Below are positions 1 through 6,338 of a stretch of DNA of 6,338 bases, one piece after another. A program made the position numbers and the translations under genes. This DNA is from Pseudomonadota bacterium (GTDB lineage Bacteria > Pseudomonadota > Alphaproteobacteria > Acetobacterales > Acetobacteraceae): NCBI GenBank assembly GCA_021805485.1, contig JAJZFF010000253.1, positions 1 to 6,338 on the forward strand, given 5' to 3'. How positions within the stretch are numbered: the stretch's first letter is position 1; each line of letters begins with the position of its first letter. Below the pieces are notes generated by a model. That model was not told where the DNA came from. It did no database searches and was given only the letters and a program-made list of their open reading frames with translations.

Positions 1-664
1 TCACGAAACTGTAGAGCCGCTCCCGGCCGAGCAGAAAGGCGCGGCCGCCGCGGGGGAACAGCGCGGCGATCTCCGGATGGCTGATGTCGAGCCCGCCGGT
101 ATAGGCGCCGAACGCGGGCAGCAGGATGCGGCGCGCATCGGCGAGGAAGCAGGGGCGGCTGAGCCCCGTGCCAGCGACCGGGACCGTCGCCTTCGGATGG
201 AAATGGCCGGAGACCTCGCCGCAGCCGGTCTCGGCCCTGGGCAGCGCACGGTGGCGGAAGCGCAGCGCCCCGGCGGCGAACTCCAACGCCGGCTCCCCGC
301 CCAGCCCCTCCGGTGGGGCAGGATCATGGTTGCCGGCGATCCAGACGAGGCGTGTCGCGGCGGCGATCCTGCCGAGCCGCGCCCGCTCCGCCGCGCCGAG
401 CCGAGCGGCGCCCTCGCGGTCGTGAAAACTATCGCCGAGCGCCAGAACGGTCTGAGGCCGCCAGCGGCGCAGCAGCGCGGCCAGCCGGTCCAGCGTCACG
501 GCACTGTCGTAGGGCGGCAGGAGCTGGCCGCGGGCGGCGAAAGCGGCGCCCTTGGCGAGATGCAGGTCGGCGACGGCGAGCAGGTGCTGCGCCGGCCACA
601 CCAGCGCTCCCGCCGGATCGAGCAGCAGGCGTTCACCGGCCAGATGGATCGGGGCCGGCGTCAA
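1..664 (-). CDS. pdeM: Ligase-associated DNA endonuclease/metallophosphoesterase PdeM (MPE), 3' end beyond the window
   Basis: This is a calcineurin-like metallophosphoesterase of the ligase-associated DNA-repair group; the studied Pseudomonas putida homologue (MPE) is a Mn-dependent DNA phosphodiesterase/endonuclease. The 221 visible codons are open to the left edge with no stop. All metal-site motifs are present in order: DLH at 33-35 (within DLHLAKG), GDSFHD at 77-82, GNHD at 111-114 and GHFHP at 153-157, followed by the family-like FGAYTGGLD at about 185-193. Family members are roughly 220-240 residues, so only a short tail should be missing. The start is a TTG at 664 whose last two bases belong to the helicase stop (TTGA overlap). 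A GGAG lies 8 nt upstream at 676-673, inside the helicase gene, so translation is probably coupled. It probably acts in the cytoplasm on DNA ends or flaps with its helicase neighbour, which is an inference. The family call is firm; the start is less so. Confidence 0.93.
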   Translation of the reverse strand, partial: MTPAPIHLAGERLLLDPAGALVWPAQHLLAVADLHLAKGAAFAARGQLLPPYDSAVTLDRLAALLRRWRPQTVLALGDSFHDREGAARLGAAERARLGRIAAATRLVWIAGNHDPAPPEGLGGEPALEFAAGALRFRHRALPRAETGCGEVSGHFHPKATVPVAGTGLSRPCFLADARRILLPAFGAYTGGLDISHPEIAALFPRGGRAFLLGRERLYSFV

Positions 665-3117
665 TCGAACAGCTCCGTCTGGGTGCGCTCCGTTTGGGCT
701 GGCTCCGCCGCCGCCATGGCCTCGGCCGCCAGCGCCTCCGCCTCGGCGAGCAAGGCCTCCTCGTCGTCATCATCGGCGACGCGCTCGCGGCCGATCTCGA
801 CCAGCACCGGCACGGCGAGCGGCGACACCCGCGAGAGGGCGAGATGACGGATCCGCCCACTGGCGCGCGCGAGCATGGCGGACAGGCGGTCCAGGTCGAT
901 CAGCCCGCCCGCGGCATCCGCACGGGTGGCGCGCAGCAGCACATGGTCCGGCTGGTGGCGGCGAAGCACGTCGTAGATCAGGTCGCTGTTGACCGTCATC
1001 TGGCGTCCGCTGCGGTGGGCGTCGGGATGGTGGCGCTCGATCAGGCCGGCGATGGTGGCGACGGCGCGGAAGCTGCGGGTGAGCAGGGAGGTTTCGGCCA
1101 TCCACTCGGCGAGATCATCGCCCAGCATGTCCTCGCCGAACAGGCGGGCGATTTCGTGGGGGCGGCGGGCAGACCAGACGCCGAGCGCGTAGTCGGTGGC
1201 GACGAAGCCCAGCGGGACGAAACCGGCGCGCTGCATCCTCCGGGTCAGCAGCATCCCCAGGGTCTGGTGCGCGTTGCGCCCCTCGAACCCATAGGCGACG
1301 AGATACCAGCGTCCGCCGCGCGGGAACGTCTCCACCAGCAGGTCCTCGCGCCCGGGCAGGCGCGAGACGGCGCGCTGGAGGCGCAGCCATTCCTGCACCG
1401 GCGCGGGGAAAGTCCCCCAGGCCCGCGGATCGTGCAGCAGGCCGCGGACACGCCCGGCGAGATAGGTGCTGAGCGGCATACGCGCGCCGGCGTAGGCCGG
1501 CACGATCGGATCGCGCGCGCCGCCCTCGGCGCACTCGACGGTGAGTTCGCGCAGCCGCAGGAAGCGCAGCGTGCGTCCGGCAAAAATGAAGGCGTCGCCG
1601 GGGCGCAGCTGGGTCGCGAAATATTCCTCGACCTCGCCGAGCGCGCCGCCACCTCTCCCGACGAGCCGCACTTTCAGCATCGGCTGCTCGACGATGGTGC
1701 CGAGATTCATCCGCCACTGGCGGGCGACGCGCGCGGAGCGGACATGCACCCGCCCCTCGGCGTCACGGAACAGCTTGCGGTAGCGGTCGTAGGCGGCGAG
1801 CGCATAGCCGCCGGTTTCGACGAACTCCAGCACGGCGTCGAAATCGGTCCGCGACAGCGCGGCGAAGGGAGCGGCGCGACGGACCTCGGCAAACATCGTC
1901 TCGGGCAGGAACGGTGCGCTGCATGCCACGCCGAGCAGGTGCTGGGCGAGCACATCGAGCCCGCCCGTGCGCGGCGGATCGCCATCGAGCGCGCCGGCCG
2001 CGATCGCCTGGCGCGCGGCCTCGCATTCGAGCACCTCGAACCGGTTCGCCGGCACCAGAACGGCCCGGCTCGGCGTATCGAAGCGATGGTTGGCGCGGCC
2101 GATGCGCTGCAGCAGGCGGGAGACGCCCTTCGGCGCCCCGACCTGGATCACCTGGTCCACCGCGCCCCAGTCGATGCCGAGATCGAGCGACGCGGTGGCG
2201 ACCACGGCGCGCAGCTTGCCCGCCGCCATCGCCGCCTCCACGCGCCGGCGAAGCCCGATCTCGAGACTGCCATGATGCAGCGCAATCGGCAGCGTCTCGT
2301 CATTGAGGCGCCACAGCGCCTGGAACAGCAGCTCCGCCTGAGCCCGCGTGTTGACGAAAACGATGCTGGCGCCCGCGGCCCGGATACGGGCGAGAATGGC
2401 CGAGGCGCCAGCGAGCCCCATCCGCCCCGACCATGGCAGCCGCTCCTCCGGCAGCAGGATGGAGATCTCCGGCGTCGGGCCCGGCGCGGCGGCGATCGGC
2501 TCGGTTCCCGGGCCGATCCAGGCGGCGAGCGCCACGGGATCGGCGACGGTCGCCGAAAGGCCGACGCGGTGCAGGCCCGGGGCGAGGGCAGCGAGCCTGG
2601 CGACGCAAAGAGCGAGCTGATCGCCCCGCTTGCCACCGGCGAGCGCATGCGCCTCGTCGATGATGATGCGGGCGAGCCCGGCGAACGCCTGCGGCGCATC
2701 GGGGAACGAAAGCAGCAGCGCCAGGCTTTCCGGCGTCGTCAGCAGCAGATCGGGCGGCGCCGCCCGCTGACGGGCGCGCCGGTTGGCCGGCGTATCGCCG
2801 GTCCGGGTCTCGATCGTCACCGGCAGCGCCATCTCGGCGACCGGCGCGGTCAGGTTGCGCGCAATGTCGGTGGCCAACGCCTTCAGCGGGCTGACGTAGA
2901 GCGTGTGCAGGCCGCGATGCTCCAGGGGGCGTGGAGTGGCGAGCTCGATCAGGGAGGGGAGGAATCCGGCGAGCGTCTTGCCGGTGCCGGTGGGCGCCAT
3001 CAGCAGTATCGAGCGTCCCTCCCGCGCGGCGCGCAGCACCGCGCGCTGGTGCTCGAACGGCTTCCAGCCACGGCGCACGAACCAGACGGCGAAGCGGGCC
3101 GGGATATCGTCGTTCAT
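661..3117 (-). CDS. lhr: Ligase-associated DEXH-box DNA helicase (Lhr-type)
   Basis: This is a superfamily 2 helicase of the short, bacterial ligase-associated Lhr group; studied Lhr enzymes are ssDNA-dependent ATPases that track 3' to 5'. With the ATG at 3117 it has 818 residues, normal for the group. Motifs are complete: Walker A APTGTGKT (41-48), TPES (128-131), DEAH (154-157), SAT (188-190), VFVNTR (253-258), HHGSL (281-285), TASLDLGIDWG (308-318) and QRIGRANHR (337-345). An Lhr-like winged-helix region follows at about 360-440, then a DEAD/H-associated C-terminal domain holding GRNAHQTLG near 615. From about 781 there is an acidic, Ala/Glu-rich tail. The chosen ATG has AGAGG 5 nt upstream and begins the conserved part. 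A GTG at 3210 would add 31 poorly conserved-looking residues. The stop overlaps the pdeM start, so the two are co-translated. Repair role comes from the family; its partner ligase and exonuclease are not seen here. Confidence 0.95.
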   Translation of the reverse strand: MNDDIPARFAVWFVRRGWKPFEHQRAVLRAAREGRSILLMAPTGTGKTLAGFLPSLIELATPRPLEHRGLHTLYVSPLKALATDIARNLTAPVAEMALPVTIETRTGDTPANRRARQRAAPPDLLLTTPESLALLLSFPDAPQAFAGLARIIIDEAHALAGGKRGDQLALCVARLAALAPGLHRVGLSATVADPVALAAWIGPGTEPIAAAPGPTPEISILLPEERLPWSGRMGLAGASAILARIRAAGASIVFVNTRAQAELLFQALWRLNDETLPIALHHGSLEIGLRRRVEAAMAAGKLRAVVATASLDLGIDWGAVDQVIQVGAPKGVSRLLQRIGRANHRFDTPSRAVLVPANRFEVLECEAARQAIAAGALDGDPPRTGGLDVLAQHLLGVACSAPFLPETMFAEVRRAAPFAALSRTDFDAVLEFVETGGYALAAYDRYRKLFRDAEGRVHVRSARVARQWRMNLGTIVEQPMLKVRLVGRGGGALGEVEEYFATQLRPGDAFIFAGRTLRFLRLRELTVECAEGGARDPIVPAYAGARMPLSTYLAGRVRGLLHDPRAWGTFPAPVQEWLRLQRAVSRLPGREDLLVETFPRGGRWYLVAYGFEGRNAHQTLGMLLTRRMQRAGFVPLGFVATDYALGVWSARRPHEIARLFGEDMLGDDLAEWMAETSLLTRSFRAVATIAGLIERHHPDAHRSGRQMTVNSDLIYDVLRRHQPDHVLLRATRADAAGGLIDLDRLSAMLARASGRIRHLALSRVSPLAVPVLVEIGRERVADDDDEEALLAEAEALAAEAMAAAEPAQTERTQTELFD

Positions 3118-3211
3118 GCCCGCCTCTGTTCCAGAGCGAGCGGCCACCGGCAAGAGTGGCGAGGTGGGTCGGCCCGTGTGGAGTTTCGGCTCCGCAGCGC
3201 TCCCGCTCACC

Positions 3212-3625
3212 TCACCTGGAGTTCACGCCGCGCAAACTGTTGACGACATCGGTCCGCGACAGGGCGGCTTCCTCGTCGTTTGAACCGATCGCAACCACCA
3301 GGCCGAGCTGGTCACCGAACCGCTGGAGCGATTTGTCCGCCTTGGCCGGCAGCGGCACATGACGTTCGCGGCAAAGGAGAATGAGCGCCGCGGCAAGTGC
3401 CGGTCCCTCGACCGTCACTCTTCGCCGCGGAGCCTCGTCCGATTTCGGTTTGTCGAGGCCGATCACGAGAGAAAACCCGATCGCTGCGCCCGGCTCGGCT
3501 GGTTCCAGACCGCAGCTGAGGATCGTCCCGGCGGGAAGCGGTAAGCCCATGTGACGCTGGTAGAGAACGACCGCTGACACCACTTCGGTGGTGCGGAACA
3601 GGATATGGCGCAGCTCAGCCGGCAT
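3212..3625 (-). CDS. Conserved-looking hypothetical protein, 137 aa, unknown function
   Basis: I do not recognise a named family, though the layout resembles small uncharacterised alphaproteobacterial proteins. It begins MPAELRHILF, has a segment LPLPAGTIL near 29-37, then a basic/acidic linker (about 58-72). A hydrophobic helix-like stretch VEGPALAAALILLCRERHVPLP follows (about 75-96), then KSLQRFGDQLGLVVAIG. There is no signal peptide and no convincing transmembrane span, so it is probably cytoplasmic. The ATG at 3625 is preferred because GGAG sits 5 nt upstream (3634-3631). An in-frame GTG at 3667 would add 14 residues but has a weaker site. It lies 94 bp upstream of the helicase on the same strand, so co-transcription is possible, but the gap is long enough for a separate helicase promoter. 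The plausible protein sequence and good ribosome site argue that it is real. No function is proposed. Confidence 0.72.
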   Translation of the reverse strand: MPAELRHILFRTTEVVSAVVLYQRHMGLPLPAGTILSCGLEPAEPGAAIGFSLVIGLDKPKSDEAPRRRVTVEGPALAAALILLCRERHVPLPAKADKSLQRFGDQLGLVVAIGSNDEEAALSRTDVVNSLRGVNSR

Positions 3626-3795
3626 AGCGACTCCACGGGGAATGATGCGGGCTTTCGACAAATCCACTGACGTTCCGAGCTTATCAGGGCAACCTTACCG
3701 CAGGCTGGAGCCGCCGCGCCGCCTTTGGCCTCGGGGTTCGACAAGCCGCGAGGTGCGGCCTACCCTGTGCCCCGCCATACGACAGCGGGGTGGAT
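3626..3795. promoter_or_regulatory. Divergent intergenic region between the hypothetical gene and ald
   Basis: This 170-bp gap separates divergent transcription units and must hold, or lie next to, their promoters. Toward ald, TTCGAC at 3737-3742 and TACCCT at 3761-3766 are 18 bp apart and loosely resemble -35 and -10 boxes, placing a start about 20-25 bp before the ald ATG. The -10 match is poor. A CCTCG/CGAGG inverted repeat with a 15-bp spacer (3729-3733 and 3749-3753) surrounds the -35 candidate and could be an operator, but it is short enough to be chance. No convincing promoter was found toward the hypothetical gene, and no terminator, RNA gene or short ORF stands out. Confidence 0.3.
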
Positions 3796-4914
3796 ATGCG
3801 CATCGGGGTCCCGAAAGAGATCAAGACCGAGGAGCATCGCGTCGGGCTGACCCCGCCGTCGGTGCAGGAGCTCGTCCTCCACGGCCATGCGCTGTTCGTC
3901 GAACGCGGTGCAGGGGCCGATATCGGGTTTGATGATCAGGCCTACCGCGCCGCCGGTGCCACCGTGCTCGATGATGCCGCTGGCGTGTTCGCGGCGGCCG
4001 AACTGATCGTCAAGGTCAAGGAGCCGCGGCCCGAGGAGATTGCGCGTCTCCAGGCCGGGCACGTGCTGTTCACGTACCTGCATCTCGCTGCCGACCGTGG
4101 GCAGGCCGAAGGCCTGTTGCGCTCGGGCGCCACCTGCATCGCCTACGAGACCGTGACCGACGCGGACGGCAGGCTGCCGCTGCTGGCGCCGATGAGCGAG
4201 GTCGCCGGGCGGATGGCGGTGCAAGTCGGGGCGCACTGCCTGGAGCGGCACCAGGGCGGGTCGGGCATTCTGCTTGGTGGTGTTCCTGGCGTGGCGCCAG
4301 CCAAAGTGATCGTGCTCGGCGGCGGTGTGGCCGGCAGCAACGCGCTCCGCATGGCCCTCGGTCTGGGCGCGCGGGTCACGGTGATCGACCGCTCCTTGCC
4401 CCGGCTCTATGCGCTCGACGCCCAGTACGGCGCCGCCCTGGGCACGCTGTTCTCAACGCGCGCTGCGATCGAGGCAGAAGTCTGCGCCGCCGACCTCGTC
4501 ATCGGCGCGGTGCTGGTTCCCGGCGCGACAGCCCCGAAACTGGTCAGCCGGGCGATGCTGCGGCGCATGCGGCCCGGGTCCGTTCTGGTCGATATCGCCA
4601 TCGATCAAGGCGGCTGCTTCGAGACGTCGCGGCCGACGACTCACAGCAATCCGACCTACGTCGAGGAAGGCGTAGTACACTATTGCGTGGCGAACATGCC
4701 GGGCGCGGTGGCTCGCACGGCAACCTTGGCGCTGAACAATGCGACCTTGCCGTTTGTTCTCGCGCTGGCGGCCAAGGGATGGCGTCGGGCGCTCAGCGAA
4801 GACGAACATCTGCGGCACGGACTCAACGTGCATGATGGACAGATCGCGCACGAGGCCGTGGCGCGAGATCTCGGCCTGCCCTACAGTTCGCCCGAAGCGA
4901 TACTCAAAGCCTGA
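3796..4914 (+). CDS. ald: Alanine dehydrogenase
   Basis: Catalyses NAD-dependent reversible deamination of L-alanine to pyruvate and ammonia in the cytoplasm. The 372-residue product matches the family length (about 370-380). It starts with the canonical [10 protein letters not shown]. Residues known from the Mycobacterium tuberculosis enzyme fall at the same numbers: R15, K75, M133, H96 (catalytic), D270 (catalytic) and N300. The Rossmann glycine motif is GGGVAG at 175-180, with the NAD-ribose acidic residue D198 ending the second strand. The loop NMPGAVART (300-308) carries Ala306 where Pro is usual. The ATG at 3796 is chosen because it begins the conserved N-terminus and has GGGG 5 nt upstream; an in-frame GTG at 3790 adds two residues and has a poor site. 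The next gene follows after 20 bp on the same strand, so this is probably the first gene of an operon. Direction in the cell is inferred to be catabolic. Confidence 0.97.
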   Translation: MRIGVPKEIKTEEHRVGLTPPSVQELVLHGHALFVERGAGADIGFDDQAYRAAGATVLDDAAGVFAAAELIVKVKEPRPEEIARLQAGHVLFTYLHLAADRGQAEGLLRSGATCIAYETVTDADGRLPLLAPMSEVAGRMAVQVGAHCLERHQGGSGILLGGVPGVAPAKVIVLGGGVAGSNALRMALGLGARVTVIDRSLPRLYALDAQYGAALGTLFSTRAAIEAEVCAADLVIGAVLVPGATAPKLVSRAMLRRMRPGSVLVDIAIDQGGCFETSRPTTHSNPTYVEEGVVHYCVANMPGAVARTATLALNNATLPFVLALAAKGWRRALSEDEHLRHGLNVHDGQIAHEAVARDLGLPYSSPEAILKA

Positions 4915-4921
4915 ACCCATA

Positions 4922-4928
4922 GGGGAGG
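4922..4928 (+). promoter_or_regulatory. Strong Shine-Dalgarno site of mmsA
   Basis: GGGGAGG lies 6 nt before the ATG at 4935 and decides that start. A second ATG at 4930 is closer to the site but out of frame with the aldehyde dehydrogenase. The site falls entirely inside the 20-bp ald-mmsA gap, leaving no room for a terminator and supporting co-transcription. Confidence 0.8.
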
Positions 4929-4934
4929 AATGCG

Positions 4935-6338
4935 ATGCGGGAAGTCCTGCACTGGATCGGTGGCGCGATGCATGGGTCTGCGTCGGCCCGGCGCGGCGAC
5001 GTGTTCGATCCGGCGAGCGGCGAGGTGCAGGCGCGTGTTGTGCTGGGCGGGGCAGCGGATCTCGATGCCGCGGTGGCATCGGCAGCGGCCGCGTTTCCGG
5101 CCTGGGCTGCAACGCCGCCATTGATTCGCGCGCGCGTGATGTTCCGCTTCCGCGAGCTCATCGAGCGCGATGCTCCGGCCTTGGCCGCGACGATCACGGC
5201 CGAGCACGGCAAGGTTCTCTCCGACGCACGCGGAGAACTCACCCGCGGGCTGGAGGTCGTGGAGTTCGCGGCGGGAATCCCGCATCTGCTCAAGGGCGAG
5301 TTCGCGGAGCAGGTCGGGCGCGGCATCGACAGCTGGTCCGTGCGCCAGCCGCTCGGTGTCTGCGCCGGCATCACGCCGTTCAATTTCCCGGCGATGGTGC
5401 CGATGTGGATGTTCCCGGTGGCGATCGCCGCCGGCAACTGCTTCATCCTCAAGCCCTCCGAGCGCGATCCATCAGCATCACTGCAACTCGCCGCGCTGCT
5501 CAAGGAAGCGGGTCTGCCGGATGGTGTCTTCAACGTCGTCCACGGCGACAAGGAGATGGTGGACGCGATTCTGCGCCATCCGGGCATCGCCGCCGTCAGC
5601 TTCGTCGGCTCGACACCGATCGCCGAATATGTCTACGCGCAGGCCGCCTCGGGAGGGAAGCGCGTGCAGGCGCTGGGCGGAGCAAAAAATCACCTGGTGG
5701 TAATGCCCGACGCCGACATGGAGCAGGCGGTCGACGCACTGATGGGCGCCGCTTACGGATCTGCCGGCGAGCGCTGCATGGCGGTCTCGGTGGCGATGGC
5801 GGTAGGCAAGGCAGGCGACGCGCTGGTGGAGCGCCTGGTCCCGCGGGTGCGGGCGCTCAAGGTCGGCCCGGGAACGGACCCCGAGGCCGAAATGGGGCCG
5901 CTGGTCACCCGCCAACATCTGGAGAAGGTACGCGCTTACGTCGACGAGGGTGTCCGTGAGGGCGCACGGCTACTGGTCGACGGCCGCGGCTTGAAGCTGC
6001 AAGGCTACGACGACGGGTTCTTCATCGGCGGTTGCCTGTTCGATGATGTCCGGCCAGAGATGCGCATCTATCGCGAGGAGATTTTCGGTCCGGTCCTGGC
6101 CGTCGTCCGCGTGCCGGATTTCGCCACGGCGACCGCGCTCATCAACGCGCATGAATACGGCAATGGCGTTGCGCTCTTCACCCGCGATGGTGACGCGGCG
6201 CGTGAATTCGCGAGCCACATCCAGGTCGGCATGGTCGGCATCAACGTGCCCATTCCCGTACCGATGGCGTTCCACAGCTTCGGCGGCTGGAAGCGGTCGC
6301 TTTTCGGTGACATGTCGGTCCATGGCCCTGAGGGCGTG
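4935..6338 (+). CDS. mmsA: CoA-acylating methylmalonate/malonate-semialdehyde dehydrogenase, 3' end beyond the window
   Basis: Aldehyde dehydrogenase superfamily enzyme of the MmsA/IolA/DddC type, which oxidises methylmalonate semialdehyde to propionyl-CoA or malonate semialdehyde to acetyl-CoA with NAD and CoA, releasing CO2. The 468 visible codons are open to the right edge; family members are about 500 residues, so about 30 are missing. Seen in order: [15 protein letters not shown] (147-161, with the oxyanion Asn150), KPSE (173-176), [12 protein letters not shown] (223-234), ALGGAKNH (246-253), the catalytic Cys281 in [16 protein letters not shown] (381-387), and the diagnostic C-terminal block [19 protein letters not shown] (437-455). 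The general-base Glu of hydrolytic aldehyde dehydrogenases (ELGG) is Ala247 here, consistent with a CoA-dependent mechanism. It probably shares a transcript with ald. The exact semialdehyde (valine, inositol, beta-alanine or DMSP route) cannot be read from the sequence; the beta-alanine route is favoured by the ald neighbour. Confidence 0.95.
   Translation, partial: MREVLHWIGGAMHGSASARRGDVFDPASGEVQARVVLGGAADLDAAVASAAAAFPAWAATPPLIRARVMFRFRELIERDAPALAATITAEHGKVLSDARGELTRGLEVVEFAAGIPHLLKGEFAEQVGRGIDSWSVRQPLGVCAGITPFNFPAMVPMWMFPVAIAAGNCFILKPSERDPSASLQLAALLKEAGLPDGVFNVVHGDKEMVDAILRHPGIAAVSFVGSTPIAEYVYAQAASGGKRVQALGGAKNHLVVMPDADMEQAVDALMGAAYGSAGERCMAVSVAMAVGKAGDALVERLVPRVRALKVGPGTDPEAEMGPLVTRQHLEKVRAYVDEGVREGARLLVDGRGLKLQGYDDGFFIGGCLFDDVRPEMRIYREEIFGPVLAVVRVPDFATATALINAHEYGNGVALFTRDGDAAREFASHIQVGMVGINVPIPVPMAFHSFGGWKRSLFGDMSVHGPEGV

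Noticed and set aside
77..847. A 256-codon plus-strand open frame opposite pdeM and the end of lhr.
   Set aside because: It is in codon register with pdeM, the same GC-driven antisense effect; the product is low-complexity and the minus strand encodes all PdeM metal-binding motifs.
3137..3160. GCCAC/GTGGC stem in the gap before lhr considered as a terminator of the unknown gene.
   Set aside because: Only a 5-bp stem with an 8-nt loop, and no T-run follows on either strand.
3118..3211. Searched the lhr leader for an alphaproteobacterial SOS box (GTTC-N7-GTTC or its complement), given the DNA-repair role.
   Set aside because: GTTC and GAAC occur singly but not with the required spacing, so LexA control is not supported by the sequence.
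313..3243. A 976-codon plus-strand open frame covering the whole helicase gene on the opposite strand.
   Set aside because: Its codon boundaries coincide with those of lhr, so it can only be stopped where lhr uses TTA, CTA or TCA, which are rare in GC-rich genes. Its translation is Arg/Gly/Ala-rich without domains, while the minus strand carries a full set of helicase motifs.
3654..3744. An 8-bp direct repeat TTCGACAA at 3654-3661 and 3737-3744.
   Set aside because: A single 8-mer repeat in about 170 bp is not rare enough to call, the copies are 83 bp apart, and the first lacks a suitably spaced -10 box.
4739..5959. A 406-codon plus-strand open frame overlapping the end of ald and most of mmsA.
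   Set aside because: Arg/Gly-rich shadow frame; the overlapping frame starting at 4935 has a strong ribosome site and all aldehyde dehydrogenase motifs.

Overview
The window is GC-rich chromosomal DNA with tightly packed genes and codon use strongly biased to G/C in third position. Together with the gene families present, this suggests an alphaproteobacterium, perhaps of the Rhodospirillales/Acetobacteraceae type. That assignment is an inference from composition and gene content only.

Left half (1-3625, minus strand). In transcription order this holds a 137-residue protein of unknown function (3625-3212), a ligase-associated Lhr-type DEXH helicase (3117-661), and a ligase-associated PdeM/MPE metallophosphoesterase. 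The last starts at a TTG overlapping the helicase stop (664) and runs off the left edge. The helicase and nuclease are two of the four genes of the known bacterial ligase-associated DNA-repair cassette (exonuclease, ATP-dependent ligase, helicase, phosphoesterase). The other two are not upstream of the helicase, where the unknown gene sits instead.

Middle (3626-3795). A 170-bp divergent intergenic region separates the repair genes from the metabolic genes. It has one weak sigma70-like promoter candidate toward the right and no clear terminator or RNA gene.

Right half (3796-6338, plus strand). An alanine dehydrogenase gene (ald) with a complete set of catalytic residues is followed 20 bp later by a strong Shine-Dalgarno site. 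Next comes a CoA-acylating aldehyde dehydrogenase of the methylmalonate/malonate-semialdehyde type (mmsA), cut by the right edge about 30 residues short of its usual end. The pair would fit a catabolic operon in which an omega-amino acid (for example beta-alanine) is transaminated onto pyruvate. MmsA would then oxidise the semialdehyde to acetyl-CoA or propionyl-CoA, and Ald would recycle the alanine to pyruvate. The transaminase is not in the window, so this is a prediction.

No mobile element, CRISPR array, rRNA or tRNA was seen. I found no clearly new system. The best leads are the unknown gene beside the repair genes, the incomplete ligase cassette and the ald-mmsA pairing.
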